64,000 bases of DNA from Argopecten irradians (Eukaryota; Mollusca; Bivalvia; Pectinida; Pectinidae): contig NC_091144.1 of NCBI RefSeq assembly GCF_041381155.1, forward strand, positions 37,388,071 to 37,452,070. Reading direction: 5' to 3'. The notes below the pieces were generated by a model. The model had not been told where the DNA came from, searched no databases, and saw only the letters and a list, made by a program, of their open reading frames with translations. Below are positions 1 through 11,619 of the stretch, piece after piece; within the stretch, counting starts at the first letter, position 1; every line of letters begins with the position of its first letter. A program made the position numbers and the translations under genes.

Positions 1-420
1 AATTCCGCGTGCGGTTTATTTCAGCGTATTGCACAGGCTATAATCACAATTCGCGGAAATGAGTCACCGCGATAAAGATTCAACTACAAATACAGAATAG
101 CGTTTTACCTGTAAAGCGCTCAGCTTATGCCAAATGTGTGGCTGTGGCAAAGACATAAGGAAGAAAATAATCACTTTGGAAAATAGAAAACGTCTATACT
201 AAACGCACGTGTCTCTATTGTAGTCTGAAGATTCTCATTGAATTTGGCCCTCATTTTGAAGATACAGTGTACTTTCGAAGACGTAGAAAAAGTGAATTTT
301 TACAAAACAGAATAATACGCATAATCTATGTTATGATTGCATCTTTTGTTGGTTGATTTTATGCAACGATAGTTTGAGGTTTCTTTGAAAAATAAATTCA
401 ACAGGAAATGTTCAGTCAAT

Positions 421-632
421 TATTATAAACCAACTTTCTTTCGCGTGTGATTTATTTTCGTGTATTCCGCAAAAGCATCTCTTCGAGAATTGATAACTTC
501 CAACATTTTGCACACTTATATTCTAAAGTATCTCACTTTTATTTTAAATCCGCGAAACATGATCTCCACGAAAGTACTTTGAAACGGAAAACGCGACATT
601 TAGTAGCCGCGAAAGATTGTTGGTTTGCGGTA
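421..632. mobile_element. CGCG-rich MITE (family B), copy
   Basis: Left AAACCAACTTTCTTTCGCG and right TGTTGGTTTGCGGTA are inverted repeats. Interior strewn with CGCGAAA and CCACGAAAG. Non-coding despite a chance 72-codon ORF. Confidence 0.65.
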
Positions 633-1197
633 AATATATTATTCACTATACCAACAATTGCATGATTTAATCCTTCATTAAATCGTTTCACTCCTCGTTT
701 CTTATCACATTCCACTATACGACCTTTCGGGGACCTTTTGATTTGTATGCTTGTTAATAAGAATGTAGTTTGACCTATTTATCTTGCAGGTGATTATCCA
801 TTGACAGGTGTTTTAAACACAACCCTTTAGTAGTTTAATGCGGTATCGTAAACAGTCAAATCTAAAATCCTGTAAATCGTAATTCAACCGTGAAAATAGG
901 TCATCGTTATTTGAAAGGAAAGAAGTATAAGTAGATCTTTAAAACATATCATTCTCAGTTTCAAAACTATAAAATTTTATTTATTCATTGTGCACCGATG
1001 GCGTAATAAAAGTACTGTTTAAAAGTTACTTCCGATGATAGTACTTCTTTGTCAAAACTGTCATCAGTCACGAAACTCGGGATTATGAGAAAGATCTCTG
1101 GCATATCGAACCACTTTTTTATTTTTTATTCGTTATTTTAAACTGAGACACATTGATGTCGTAATATATGAAAACAAATTCCGTCCAATTTCAAAGA

Positions 1198-1261
1198 GTC
1201 AAACTATAAGTAGACTAGAGCCAAACTATAAATAGACTAGAGTCAAACTATAAATAGACTA
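1198..1261. repeat. Tandem repeat, 22 bp x 3
   Basis: Unit GTCAAACTATAAATAGACTA plus GA, three copies with one or two changes. Confidence 0.85.
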
Positions 1262-2399
1262 ATGCTACCTTACACAGAAGCATATAAACAGTAAAACACG
1301 GAATACGTCGAAGTCGACGGGACCTAACAAGACATTCGACTTATCCGATGTATTCGATTTTTACTGTATATCAAATGCGTGTTACATCTTCTTTAATTGT
1401 TGTTTATGTAGATAAAATGTAACGAACAAACGAAAACAAGGTCAACCTCTCATCTAAGCTTAGAACAGAAAACTTGACCGTTAAGCACCAACTAACTGTA
1501 AGGAGTAGTATAGCACTGCTCAAATAACCAAACAGGTTTGTTTCATGCCTTATTAGAATAACAAACAGACAAAAAAAATAATCTCGATATTAGTATTAAC
1601 TGGAAACAATTGTTTCATGCCTCATTTACAAAAAGAGAAAATAATTTCTTTTGATGTTGGTACCAAACATGGACTTGAAATAGTTGTTTCTTGTCTTATT
1701 CACAAACAGACAAAACAGTTTCTCTCAATATTTGTACCAACCATTTAAACAGCTTGCATGATCGGTACCATCACGTCGAGAAAATAGTTTGGGCTGTTGA
1801 CTGATATGGCATTAAGCAACAAGTGTAAACTGGTAATCGTATGAATTTGTATCGGGCGTTAAGCATGAGCAGACACTATGGTTTTAATTGACTTTAGGGT
1901 ATCTTAGCAACGAAACAGAACCCAAACCACAGTGGCGAATGTTTAACTAAAGATCAAAAGTGAAGCGAGGTCAACAAAGACATTCAAGGAAAGAAAAAAA
2001 ATGTTTAAAAAGTGCAGATCAAACACCTTGACGTCAGTACGTGTTTACAGTGATCTAAGATTAAAACATCAGGAAACACCTGCTCTGCAATTGACCGATC
2101 GTCAGGTGTGACATACATGTAGCTACGCCTTGTGCCCGCAAACGCACGTGTACCTGTTCAATGTCGGTGAAAAATGTCGTAGTATACACAAAATGTTGAT
2201 CCGTGAATGTGGCTTGTAGATTCACGTTTGATATCGTTGATACCTTCGATGTTATGCGTAGAAAGCTTACTCTTTTGTTTCCACTTCTTTGTTCTTGTTC
2301 AGGGTGTGCGTGCAAACTCACTTCCTTCGTTATTTTGAGCTACAGTTGTAAATCTCTAGTGGGAGATGTGATCAACAAAATCAACGAAAAAGATTGATG

Positions 2400-2471
2400 T
2401 CAAAGCTAAATGTTGTTAATTGATAAACTAGGTCATCAAAGCTAAATGTTGTTAATTGACTAACTAGGTCA
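2400..2471. repeat. Tandem duplication, 36 bp x 2
   Basis: TCAAAGCTAAATGTTGTTAA followed by TTGATAAACTAGGTCA; the second copy differs at one base. Confidence 0.9.
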
Positions 2472-2517
2472 TCATCGTTTTGTATGTTAAGGTAGTTGGT
2501 TTATGTCATGATTACGA

Positions 2518-2575
2518 TATTCCGTCTTTGTGTTTCACAAAGTGACCTCCCTTGCGAGTAACCTGTGTGCAAACA
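2518..2575. mobile_element. Palindromic MITE family C, fragment
   Basis: ATTCCGTCTTTG followed by GTGACCTCCCTTGCGAGTAA, one arm only. Confidence 0.5.
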
Positions 2576-2755
2576 CCACCTGACTATAAAGACTAGTTTT
2601 CCTCTGTCTCTTGGATGACCTTTAAAAGCATGTTTGACTGTATGCAACACTATGAATAACAGATTTTTTTCCAAAAAGTTATGTTACCGTATTTCAAACA
2701 TGAAAAAACTATATCATGTCAACTGATTTTAAAAATGTTGAAAATATTAGTGTTT

Positions 2756-2961
2756 TACTGTAAATTTCGCAATTTTCATTTCACAACATTTTCGTGGAGA
2801 TTTAAGTTTCGCAGATTTAAAATTGAATGGAAATACATTTAAATTCAATTGTGAAAGAATTGTGAAAGATTTCAATTCGCAAAGAAAAACGTTCGCGAAC
2901 TTATTTGGATCGCGATATACGCGAAAATAAATCACATGCGAAAGAAAATTGGTTTGCAGTA
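2756..2961. mobile_element. CGCG-rich MITE (family B), copy
   Basis: Starts TACTGTAAATTTCGC and ends ATTGGTTTGCAGTA. Interior GGATCGCGATATACGCGAAA. Confidence 0.7.
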
Positions 2962-3091
2962 TTTTTAAAAATTGTGCTACCACTACCACGAAGGGGCCAG
3001 CCAAGAAATCATTAGTGGTTGCCTAACACACAATCCCCACAAGCAGACACGTCTTATAAGTGTTCCTTATAAATAGCCATACCGCCGACAT

Positions 3092-3393
3092 AACTTGAAT
3101 AGATTTTTTGATGTTATGGGGACATAACAAAAACCTCGTCGCGGTTTATTTAGAGTACACTCATATTTTTGTGTTATATCTCCATAACATAAAAATTTCT
3201 TCAAGTTCATTCTTATAATACAATTTAAAGAAGATAATCTCTTTAAAATTACAAATTCATTTTGGGACTCTTTCGTCTAAGAAATCATTGCGCCAATATT
3301 TCAGCGAATCAGAAGCGACGCCATTTTTTCTTATGGGCTGATGAAGTAAATTTTTAAGCCAATGAAAATGCTCTTTACAAATAGGAATATTTG
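3092..3393. repeat. Dispersed repeat family D, copy 1
   Basis: Shares with the 16.7- and 35.8-kb copies GATGTTATGG, the phrase TTTTGTGTTATATCTCCATA, GGGACTCTTTCGTCTA, CAATCAGAAGCGACG-like sequence and AATGAAAATGCTC. The hairpin arms are partly lost. Confidence 0.7.
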
Positions 3394-3440
3394 GAAAATA
3401 ACTTCACTCATGTTTATGTAGTCAAACTAAAACCAACAAA

Positions 3441-3598
3441 ACATAAAATGAGGTGTTCTGTTTTTTATGCATTGACAAAAACATAAAATCAGGTATTCTG
3501 CTTTTTGTGCATTGACAAAAACATAAAATCAGGTGTTCTGTTTTATGTGCATTGACAAAAACATTAAATCAGTTGTTCTGCTTTTTATACATTGACAA
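3441..3598. repeat. Minisatellite, 40 bp x 4
   Basis: Units start at 3441, 3481, 3521 and 3561. Each begins ACATAAAATCAGGTGTTCTG and ends ATTGACAAAA. Confidence 0.9.
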
Positions 3599-3599
3599 T

Positions 3600-5690
3600 T
3601 GGCACTTCATTTTGCATTCGACAAAGAGACAACGCATTTCTATGGGACTTATTGATTCATAATGTTATTTTTGCCATGGCAAAAGATATAATTACATATG
3701 TTAGATCTTGCTTCATAGTTCTACTGGATTTTCGAAACGAAAGTAAAAGTTTCTTAGCCGCTTCGAACTCTTTTTGTCGGTGATATAGGATTATTGATTA
3801 CTAGTACCTTATCTGTAGGTAGATTTTCCACCAAATCAAAGAAAACAATGAAACAACTAAGGGTAAAAAGAGAACATGGAACTATTAACACTTGTGAACT
3901 TCTTTTACCTGAAACCTACTATATGGGTCACGACTGACGTCACTGCCAATATGCTAGTTAACAGCTAACATATAAAAGCAGGCGGTTGACACATTTCCAC
4001 GTGGCGGTTGAAAAAAAATAATGTCAATATGTCTTCTTACTTTAACAAATTCTTTATTTGTTCGCACCAGTGTATTTTTTCCTTTTTTCCAAAATAAATT
4101 ATGTTATCTTATGCTTCATGGTATTTTATAACAACATTTTTAATTTCATTTATTTGTAAACATTTCTATCAATGCTTAATTAACCTGCATTGGACAATTA
4201 CGAATCTGTAATTAACGTTGGCGTTTGCGCAAGTCATATATGGCTAATAGTGTACTGCAACGTTTCAGCAGTCCTCTTTCTCAAATTACCGTGTTTTTAC
4301 GTCATAAAGAACGGATCCTGTTATCAGGAAACTATAATAAGAGGCAAATCGTTTTCTAAAGCATTAGTGCAGTAACGTTTAGAGTATCAGAATATCCCGA
4401 CAATAATTTATTGGTTAGATCGAGATAATCTTGAAACCATTAAAGTTAAAAATGAGTGCAATGTGGATTGGTGATGTAATTTTAAGGACACTAATAAAAC
4501 TATACAGATCAAGTTTAGGGACTAATAATGTAAACAACAACAACGACTAAATATTTCAACAACAACAAACAACAGTTTTACCTCTATGAATTTCCTCTTG
4601 ATTAAGCCTTTTTTTCCATTGTATATTTTAATGCTCTTAAACAAAAATCAGAGACGATATCAGCAGCAATAAAAATATGTTGACGAATTGACAAGTATTA
4701 TCTTAAATCGACAGTCACCGTATTATTAACTGCAATGTAAGGACATCAATTACCTGCAAAAAAAGCAAGAAGAGAAAACCAAAATATTTATTGCAAAGGG
4801 AAATTATCTACGGTCAAATAAGTTTAAACGTATCTACTATATCGAAATGTAAGATTAACTTGCTATTAACTGCTATACCAAAGGACTGCTATACCAAAGG
4901 ACAATGCAAATTATCTACTGTGAAGTCAGAACGCCAATTATTTAGTGCAAAGTATTATGAAGGGGGGAGATATCGACAGTTGTCAATAAGTTGAATGATG
5001 CAATTTCATGTTTTATGTTAACACCGTGGCCTTTTCAAAAATGAGCAATGTTGGCGTATATTATATAACCAGTTATTTTAGTTTATAAACAATTTTCGCG
5101 AACTGAGTATAAAACTAGAAAATTGAATTTTAGCAAAACAATTCAAATGTTCAATCAAAATTCTTATTATTTCACATATCAAAATTTCACTGGTGTTGAC
5201 TTGGGCTTATCGAAATTACTTATCATTTCCCTTCTTTAATTTCATTTGTTTACTTGTAGATAATCACTGGACTTATCTTGAACAGTTCTGTTGAAATGAA
5301 ACACACTTTATTAGAGTTCATATAAAATGACATTGCAGACCAAAATGTGATAACTAATAAAAGTACAGGAATAAAATGTACAAGCCGACGACTTTTTAAG
5401 ATGTTTGGAATTCTATTATTTTTCTTTTTTTCTATTTTTTTTTTCCTTGTAAAATGTACAAGTAGGAGTTTGGTTTTGTACAGTGTAATACCGTATACAA
5501 ATATAAGATTTTAGTGTAGAAAATCGTTAAAAAATACTAAAAATCGCAATTACCAACGCATCCAAGTATGGAATTATATAGAAATTATAAAAACAGCATG
5601 CACTTATTTTTTCTTCCTCATATAACTACGGTATCATTTTATAAAATAAAATAATAACTGAAATTTACCAAAGCACCAAAGTTTGGAATC
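3600..5690. other. Intergenic, nothing recognised
   Basis: A+T-rich, with an AAC-rich stretch at 4530-4575 and short chance ORFs only. Just before the 26-bp minisatellite, ~70 bp at 5663-5710 is a diverged duplicate of 5544-5600. Confidence 0.5.
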
Positions 5691-5695
5691 ACATA

Positions 5696-5877
5696 GAAAC
5701 ATTCGAAACATCATGTGCTTAGAAACGGTCGAAACATCATGTGCTTAGAAACGGTCGAAACATCATGTGCTTAGAAACGGTCGAAACATCATGTGCTTAG
5801 AAACGGTCGAAACATCATGTGCTTAGAAACGGTCGAAACATCATGTGCTTAGAAACGGTCGAAACATCATGTGCTTA
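5696..5877. repeat. Minisatellite, 26 bp x 7
   Basis: Unit GAAACGGTCGAAACATCATG plus TGCTTA. Units 2-7 are identical; unit 1 has ATT for GGT. Perfect homogeneity suggests recent expansion. Confidence 0.95.
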
Positions 5878-6419
5878 TTTTTTTCTCCGACACATATTTA
5901 CACGTCTTTGAGACTAATTCTGCTGTTAACCTCGCCCTTATATATCTCTTCGAGATCTATCAATGTTTTCGCGTTGTCGCATCAAAAAAACCTCATCACA
6001 CGAGGCATTAGACGAGACTATTAGTCTCATGGGGCGACAAAAACACTGCGTAGGAGAGATGTCCGCGAATGCTCGTAATACAAAGTGGTATCTACGGACG
6101 GTGTCAATGGCAGCAGTTTGTTTTATGTGACCTTCGTGACGGTGTAACGTTGAAAACGAACCCCCGTTGAAAAGTGACATCGTGTTTGAAAAATTATCCC
6201 GAATGTCATTGGTAACTTAACTTTAAGCGATATTGATAATGAAAGTATTTTTCATTAAACTGTTTATTTGGAGGGGGATAGAACGACAAAATCATATAGA
6301 GGAATAAGGTTAGAAGAAGGAGTAACGTGAAAGAATTTTAAATGAATATTATTACATATTAGATGGACTATCTCACGATCAGACAATCAAGTAATAGTTG
6401 TCCTATCTTCACATGCATT

Positions 6420-6741
6420 ATCCTCGATACTTCAGGGGTTGCTATCACTGCAGCTATAACATCCACCCTTGAACTATACTATAGTAAAACTGGGGGTAGT
6501 TCAGGAGAAAAAACCTCTCAATCCCATGCCTGTAGTGACTTTCTTTAAAGATTAAAGAGAGAGCGACGCCAAACTTCAAACCAATACATTCAAACACAGT
6601 TTAACGTTATAAACAAAGTACATGCACGTTGTACATCAAAGGATCAAATTACCTGTTTTTTGTTGCACTCTGTTTTGCTATGAGATAGTCCAGGGGTGGA
6701 TATTACGCCAGTGATGGTAACCCATGGAGAATCGGGGATGG
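6420..6741. mobile_element. Long-TIR MITE family A, full copy with target duplication
   Basis: Left end ATCCTCGATACTTCAGGGGT and right end the reverse form of it. The 9-bp sequence ACATGCATT directly flanks both ends (6411-6419 and 6742-6750), which looks like a target-site duplication. Interior holds AGAGAGAGCGACGCC and a TGTACATCAAAGGATCAAAT segment shared by all copies. No ORF for a transposase. Confidence 0.8.
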
Positions 6742-7094
6742 ACATGCATTGGTGTATATTGAATATGCAGTACGTGTAACCAAATGTGTGGTACCCAACA
6801 AAGTATGTTAAAAGTATGACAACTGATCTTTATATGTAAATTTGTGCTGATGAAACGTGTAGTTGGTTTAGTTATCGAGATTAAAAAAATAATTCATTCA
6901 TATTTTAACGTCAACGTTAAGCCACTAATAAAACAACCACCAGTTAGATTCAGTTATTAAAGACAAAAGGAACCCGATGATGTCTCACATACTTAACATA
7001 CATTGGGCTCTGTATCATCAGCTAGATTAAACCGCAGTATCATTGGAAAATGAAAAAAGGAACTAAAATATATGTTGAATGATGTATACTATCA

Positions 7095-7425
7095 ATTTAA
7101 CCGGGGTTTACCAGCTTGTTTTCGAGACCACTTAATTTCGTGTTTTTGCGCCCAATGATATTTTCACGGCGACTTGATTTCGAGTTTTTACGACGACTTG
7201 ATTTCGCATTTTTACGACCAACGACATTTTCACGGCGACTTGATTTCGAGTTTTTACGCCTAACGACATTTCACAGCGACTTCATTTCGCGATTTACATG
7301 TAAACTGCTCTACTTCTCTTCGCGTCGACTTATTTTCGCGAATGCTTATAGTCCTGAATTACGCGAAAATAAATTTCACATGAAAAATCAAATAAGTTGG
7401 TTTAAGGTATATTGCAAGGTCTAAA
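7095..7425. mobile_element. Family B-like element with expanded CGACTTGATTTCG repeats
   Basis: Four imperfect recurrences of CGACTTGATTTCGAGTTTTT and the related ACGACATTTTCACGG between 7120 and 7290, followed by CGCGAAAATAAATTTC. The 102-codon ORF here encodes only the repeated (R/L)RRLDFEFLR phrase and is not believable as a gene. Confidence 0.55.
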
Positions 7426-7447
7426 TAAGCTTAAGTAAGATAAATAA

Positions 7448-7668
7448 TACTGTAAGCCAACTTTCTTTCGCGGCTATTAAATTTCGCGATTTTCATTTCG
7501 AAACAAGTTCCCGAAGATAATTATTCGCGGATTTAACAATTGAATGATAATTCCTATCAATATAGATGATGTAGATATTAATTCGCGCAAATAAACTTTA
7601 TCGCATTTACTTGGATCGCGAAATTCGCGAAAGTAAAATCACACGCGAATGAGAGTTTGTTTACAGTA
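7448..7668. mobile_element. CGCG-rich MITE (family B), best-preserved copy
   Basis: TACTGTAAGCCAACTTTC at left and GTTTGTTTACAGTA at right. If TA is the target duplication, the terminus is CTGTAAACCAA, as in Tc1/mariner-derived MITEs (inference). Interior has GGATCGCGAAATTCGCGAAA. Confidence 0.75.
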
Positions 7669-7669
7669 A

Positions 7670-9884
7670 GTGAAATTGTGTATTGAAATGAAGTCTTTTA
7701 AGTACAGTATGCGTTAGTTCCTTATAGTACATTAAATATATCATCGAGTTGTTGGACTAGACGCCATCGACGTAGCATAGTGATATATTTAGTTTACCTG
7801 TTAGTACATTGATATTTGTACGTTTTTTATCTAATGTAAGCTAATTAAACTATACTTAACGACGGCGGTGGCGCTACTAATACAATCAGTGCCTAGTTAT
7901 ACACTAATCCATCCGTTTCTTAAGACACTACACGCTGGTTTGTCAAGTATTGTCATCATACAGCTTAAAAAACTCAAGAACCGACGAACTATATACTACT
8001 AGCTTTGTACCAATCCACCGGATATTACAAGACAGCACGCTTTGCTTTGTTACACTTTCACTTTCAATGGTGATTCTTCTATATATAGACAGAACCATGG
8101 GTGCTTTTGGTGAAATGTCTTCAAAGCTATGAAGTTGATACGACACAAAAACTAATATTGTAGTCTTATTTATTTGAATCAATGGCATAGATATCGGTCT
8201 CGTATCAGCTCGAGTGCAGGAAAGGCTTCGTGTTCCTGGATGGCCTATATTCACCGACAAAGAGCCAGGGTATTCGTAGTTTCGTATTTTGCACTCAGCT
8301 GCTGTCCTACTGAACCCGACTATACATTGAATGTCTTATCAAAGCCTTATCTAGGTCGGGACAGAGAATGATCAAAACCTATACATGTCTTTGTGTTAAC
8401 AAAATATCAAATACGTTGTCTCTTGCATAGGTCTTTATAATTGCAATCGGTAGAAGTATTGTTTAATTGCTAATAAAAGAAATAATATTCACGTGGGTTT
8501 TAAATTTGCTAAATTCGCGGATCTATCCGAATTTGCGAAATTCAATACCTCGCGAAATTTATATTTAAAAAAACATGGTTTCACGTATTATAGTCTGCCT
8601 AAAGAACTTTCGTCCGCGATCTTAAACATCGATAAAGATTGTTAGAACTGCTAACATTTATTGAATTCCATACAGGACAGTAATGTCCTCAGGCAGTTCA
8701 TCTCAGAAGCATGCAATAGTATTGGAGTTGAAAATTACGTAGTACTGTTAAAGTACCATGTTGTGAAGATACACAGGGACAAAACTAGAGATTCGCTTTT
8801 TTTTTTCTTTGCAATGACTAAATTACATATTGAAAAGTAAAAAAAAAAAAAAACAAGTATCAGCAAAATTAATTCTCGAACATTTAACATTTGGAATACA
8901 TTGTTTGTATTAGGAATCAATAAAATAATAGATACAAAAAATCATTGTCAATAGATCTATACAAAGCCTCGTTAAAAAGTACAAGACACTCAAGTTCTTT
9001 ATTGCTTTAACCCATTTGGCTTATCAGTTTGAACAGATATACAAACATATAAACTCATTCCCTAGCAAATACTGCAGAGAGAATGGTGTCGCTATTACAC
9101 ACGGTGATCAAGAACTGAGTTTTTGTCCCTGTTACTATAATTAAGATATTTCGATTCTGAGAGTCCATTTTGAACAAGTACCAGGGGATCAGTGAGCGTC
9201 TGTTTTATATAACTATCGATCTAGTAGCAATCAAAATTTCCCCAATGGAGTTGTAAGATATGAAAATTTATAATCGTCTTTTTTTTCTCTTTTATCATTT
9301 ATTTGCAAAATATATCTGTTTGTAGCGAATTCTGTTGAACATTACTTCTTGTAAAGAGAAAATAGTTACTGCCTCCTAGAACTCAACATAAATAAAAAGG
9401 CGATAATTTCTTTGATGTTATTGAATTGCCTAAAATTCTTTACAAGACGTTCATCCTTATAGAGTAAAACAAAATACAACATGCAGTTTATGTACTTATT
9501 TACTTATTCTATTTACATTTATTTGAGAATAAAGTGAAATACCAAACGACAAGTTGTCCATTTCTTGATGTTGAAATAGGTATTTTTCCCCTTGTCCCCG
9601 CATCAGAAATAAAGACAGTAATTCGATTTCAACTTCAGGAATTGGTTTGAACCCTAAATTTTACTTAAACTTTAACATGGGTCATATTAAAAATTGATTT
9701 CATGAGCGACCCTTTGTTTGATATCCGAATAGTTTCGCGGTAAGACTAAGAATAAGGGACGGGTTGTAATTTGTTGGCCAATAAAACCGAGGTACTCAAA
9801 GCAAAACCATCAACCCTCGGCGAGTTATTAGCTAACGTACTTCAGCCGCACGTCATATTCGTGACCTAGAGGTACGCCTTAGTC
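7670..9884. other. Intergenic, nothing coding recognised
   Basis: Contains a worn CGCG-type scrap at about 8.49-8.63 kb (AAATTCGCGGATC, CTCGCGAAATTT). The ORFs of 60-105 codons here show no family features, and those at 7.95-8.26 kb overlap on opposite strands. Confidence 0.5.
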
Positions 9885-10096
9885 TAATTTAGTCATTTGA
9901 TGTACATCAAAAGAGCCGTATAACGGTACACTGTGGTTGACTCTGTGGCTTTGATGTTAGGCGTCGCTCTCTCTATAGTCTTCAAAGGAAAATTTTGCTA
10001 GCCTGTAATTGGTCTGAGCTGCCTTCAATTTCACTATGAGATAGTCCAGGGGTGTAGAGATCGTAAGTGATCGGAACCCCTGGAGTATTGAGGATG
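9885..10096. mobile_element. Family A MITE, left-truncated copy
   Basis: Interior TTTGATGTACATCAAAAGAG through the right terminus GGAGTATTGAGGATG. Right arm is the GATCGTAAGTGATCGGAACC sub-type. Confidence 0.75.
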
Positions 10097-10116
10097 GGAC
10101 GTGAAAAGGTCAGGAG

Positions 10117-10200
10117 TCACCTGCCCTGGGTTTTCTCCGGGCACTCCGGTTTCCTGCCACACTAAGACCCCTCGTGTGCTTACATCCGGGCCATCGAGAG
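10117..10200 (+). repeat. SINE-like repeat fragment (family F)
   Basis: GGGTTTTCTCCGGGCACTCC then GGTTTCCTGCCACACTAAG. GC-richer than its surroundings. Directly abuts a family A copy. Confidence 0.5.
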
Positions 10201-10639
10201 TGATTTGCATATTTTTTTATATTTATATTGACTCAACAGATGTTTACGCACTCTTTCTTACCACGTTTCAATAAAACAAGAATTGACTAATACGGGCATA
10301 GTGTATGAATATGTCTGCCCAAAAGCGAATTGATTCGATGATGCACTGCGAGCCGAATCGTTGTTGTAGCTTCACTAATGGCGAGCGACGTCCATATAGA
10401 TTTTCAAAAATGGTTAAAGGGGGTTATAAATTGCGTTGATTCACACTTTTCGTCCTCTGTTTGGTTTTTCCAAAATTGTGAGTCACACATACGTCAATCA
10501 TTTTTAATGCATTGTAATTTTGTGTAATAAGTTTTTTTGGCTTTACAGTTAACATATTAAAATCACATCTAAACTAACATACCATACCATTTATAAATAA
10601 AATAACAAGTTATCGGAAAAAAAATTGTAAAATTGTAAA

Positions 10640-10970
10640 AATTCATTATATTCATAAATATAGATTCATTTTAATGAGACATAAGTTAATCCATCAAACA
10701 AAGTATAGGTTCTAACGAGTTCTATGTAAAAGCCATTAAAGTATACTTGACAGGTTCTAATGATTCATATGCAAAACTCATTAATCCAATTTATGTTTTA
10801 ATGAGTCCAATGTAAAAACTCATTAATTTATACGGCATAGGTTCTTATGAGTCATATTTGAAACCATTAAATTCACAATAGATTCTAATGAGTCATATTT
10901 AAAATCCATTAAATTCATAATAGATTTTAATGAGACATATCTAAAAACCCATTAAATTGATACTGTCGAT
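10640..10970. repeat. Degenerate minisatellite, unit ~50 bp, about 6-7 copies
   Basis: Each unit contains TTCTAATGAGTCATATTTAA-like sequence followed by a CCATTAAATT-like end. The last two units are the most alike. A+T-rich and non-coding, about 650 bp before the receptor. Confidence 0.75.
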
Positions 10971-11256
10971 TTGTAAGGGTCATATGCATTTTTACTATTT
11001 GAATTCATAGTTATCAAGTAGTTATATTCATTTTTTTAATTAAAAAAAAACAACAACATTAAATTCTAATTAATCTTGATTTTGATAAACTTTCGTGTGG
11101 AATATCAGCGGTTTCGTTGATTACTGTCATGTGAGAATAGAAACAAAACAAACCGTTAAGTATCCGTCGCCATTGGTCGATCGTTAACCATGTGATCAAG
11201 CAGTTTGGCCTTTAAGTATCGCAATGCTTTACAAACGTGTCAGAACGTCTCGATCC

Positions 11257-11263
11257 TATAAAG
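11257..11263 (+). promoter_or_regulatory. Possible TATA-like box upstream of the receptor
   Basis: TATAAAG lies about 360 bp before the receptor start codon, followed by a GC-richer stretch from ~11264 that could be the transcription start region. An E-box-like CACGTG lies at 11389-11394. Position and motif only; no transcript evidence. Confidence 0.25.
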
Positions 11264-11443
11264 AAGAGGCGTCGGTGCTAGTTACAAAGCAGTGTATACA
11301 AACTAAAGCGGTAGTGCCTGCGAGGTAGAATTTTCACTAGATTCCTTCAGTAAAAGAGGAAGGGAATATAATTCATGACCATAAGGCACGTGCTAGCACG
11401 CCCACATTTTCTTCATTAATGAAAACAAATTGGACACGAGCTT

Positions 11444-11560
11444 ATGGAAAACATGAATGAATCTAGCTTCCGAATACGGCGCTCAGGTTGTAATGTAGCG
11501 CCGATCAATACGGTAACGCCCGCAGCACGTGTGAATGGTAATGCAGTCACTGGATTATGA
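11444..11560 (+). CDS. Upstream ORF in the probable receptor 5' leader (38 codons)
   Basis: ATG at 11444 opens 38 codons and ends at TGA 11558-11560, 59 bases before the receptor start and out of frame with it. If the leader is transcribed as assumed, it could reduce translation of the receptor. The peptide resembles nothing I know. It may be chance. Confidence 0.3.
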   Translation: MENMNESSFRIRRSGCNVAPINTVTPAARVNGNAVTGL

Positions 11561-11619
11561 CACTGTAGAAGATTGCTCCTGAGTAAAAGCTACGCCATCG
11601 ACTTGTCATTTTTGCTCCC

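Noticed and set aside
7116-7424. 102-codon ORF with repeated RRLDFEFLR phrase
   Set aside because: It is a translation of degenerate CGACTTGATTTCG repeats in a CGCG-type element.
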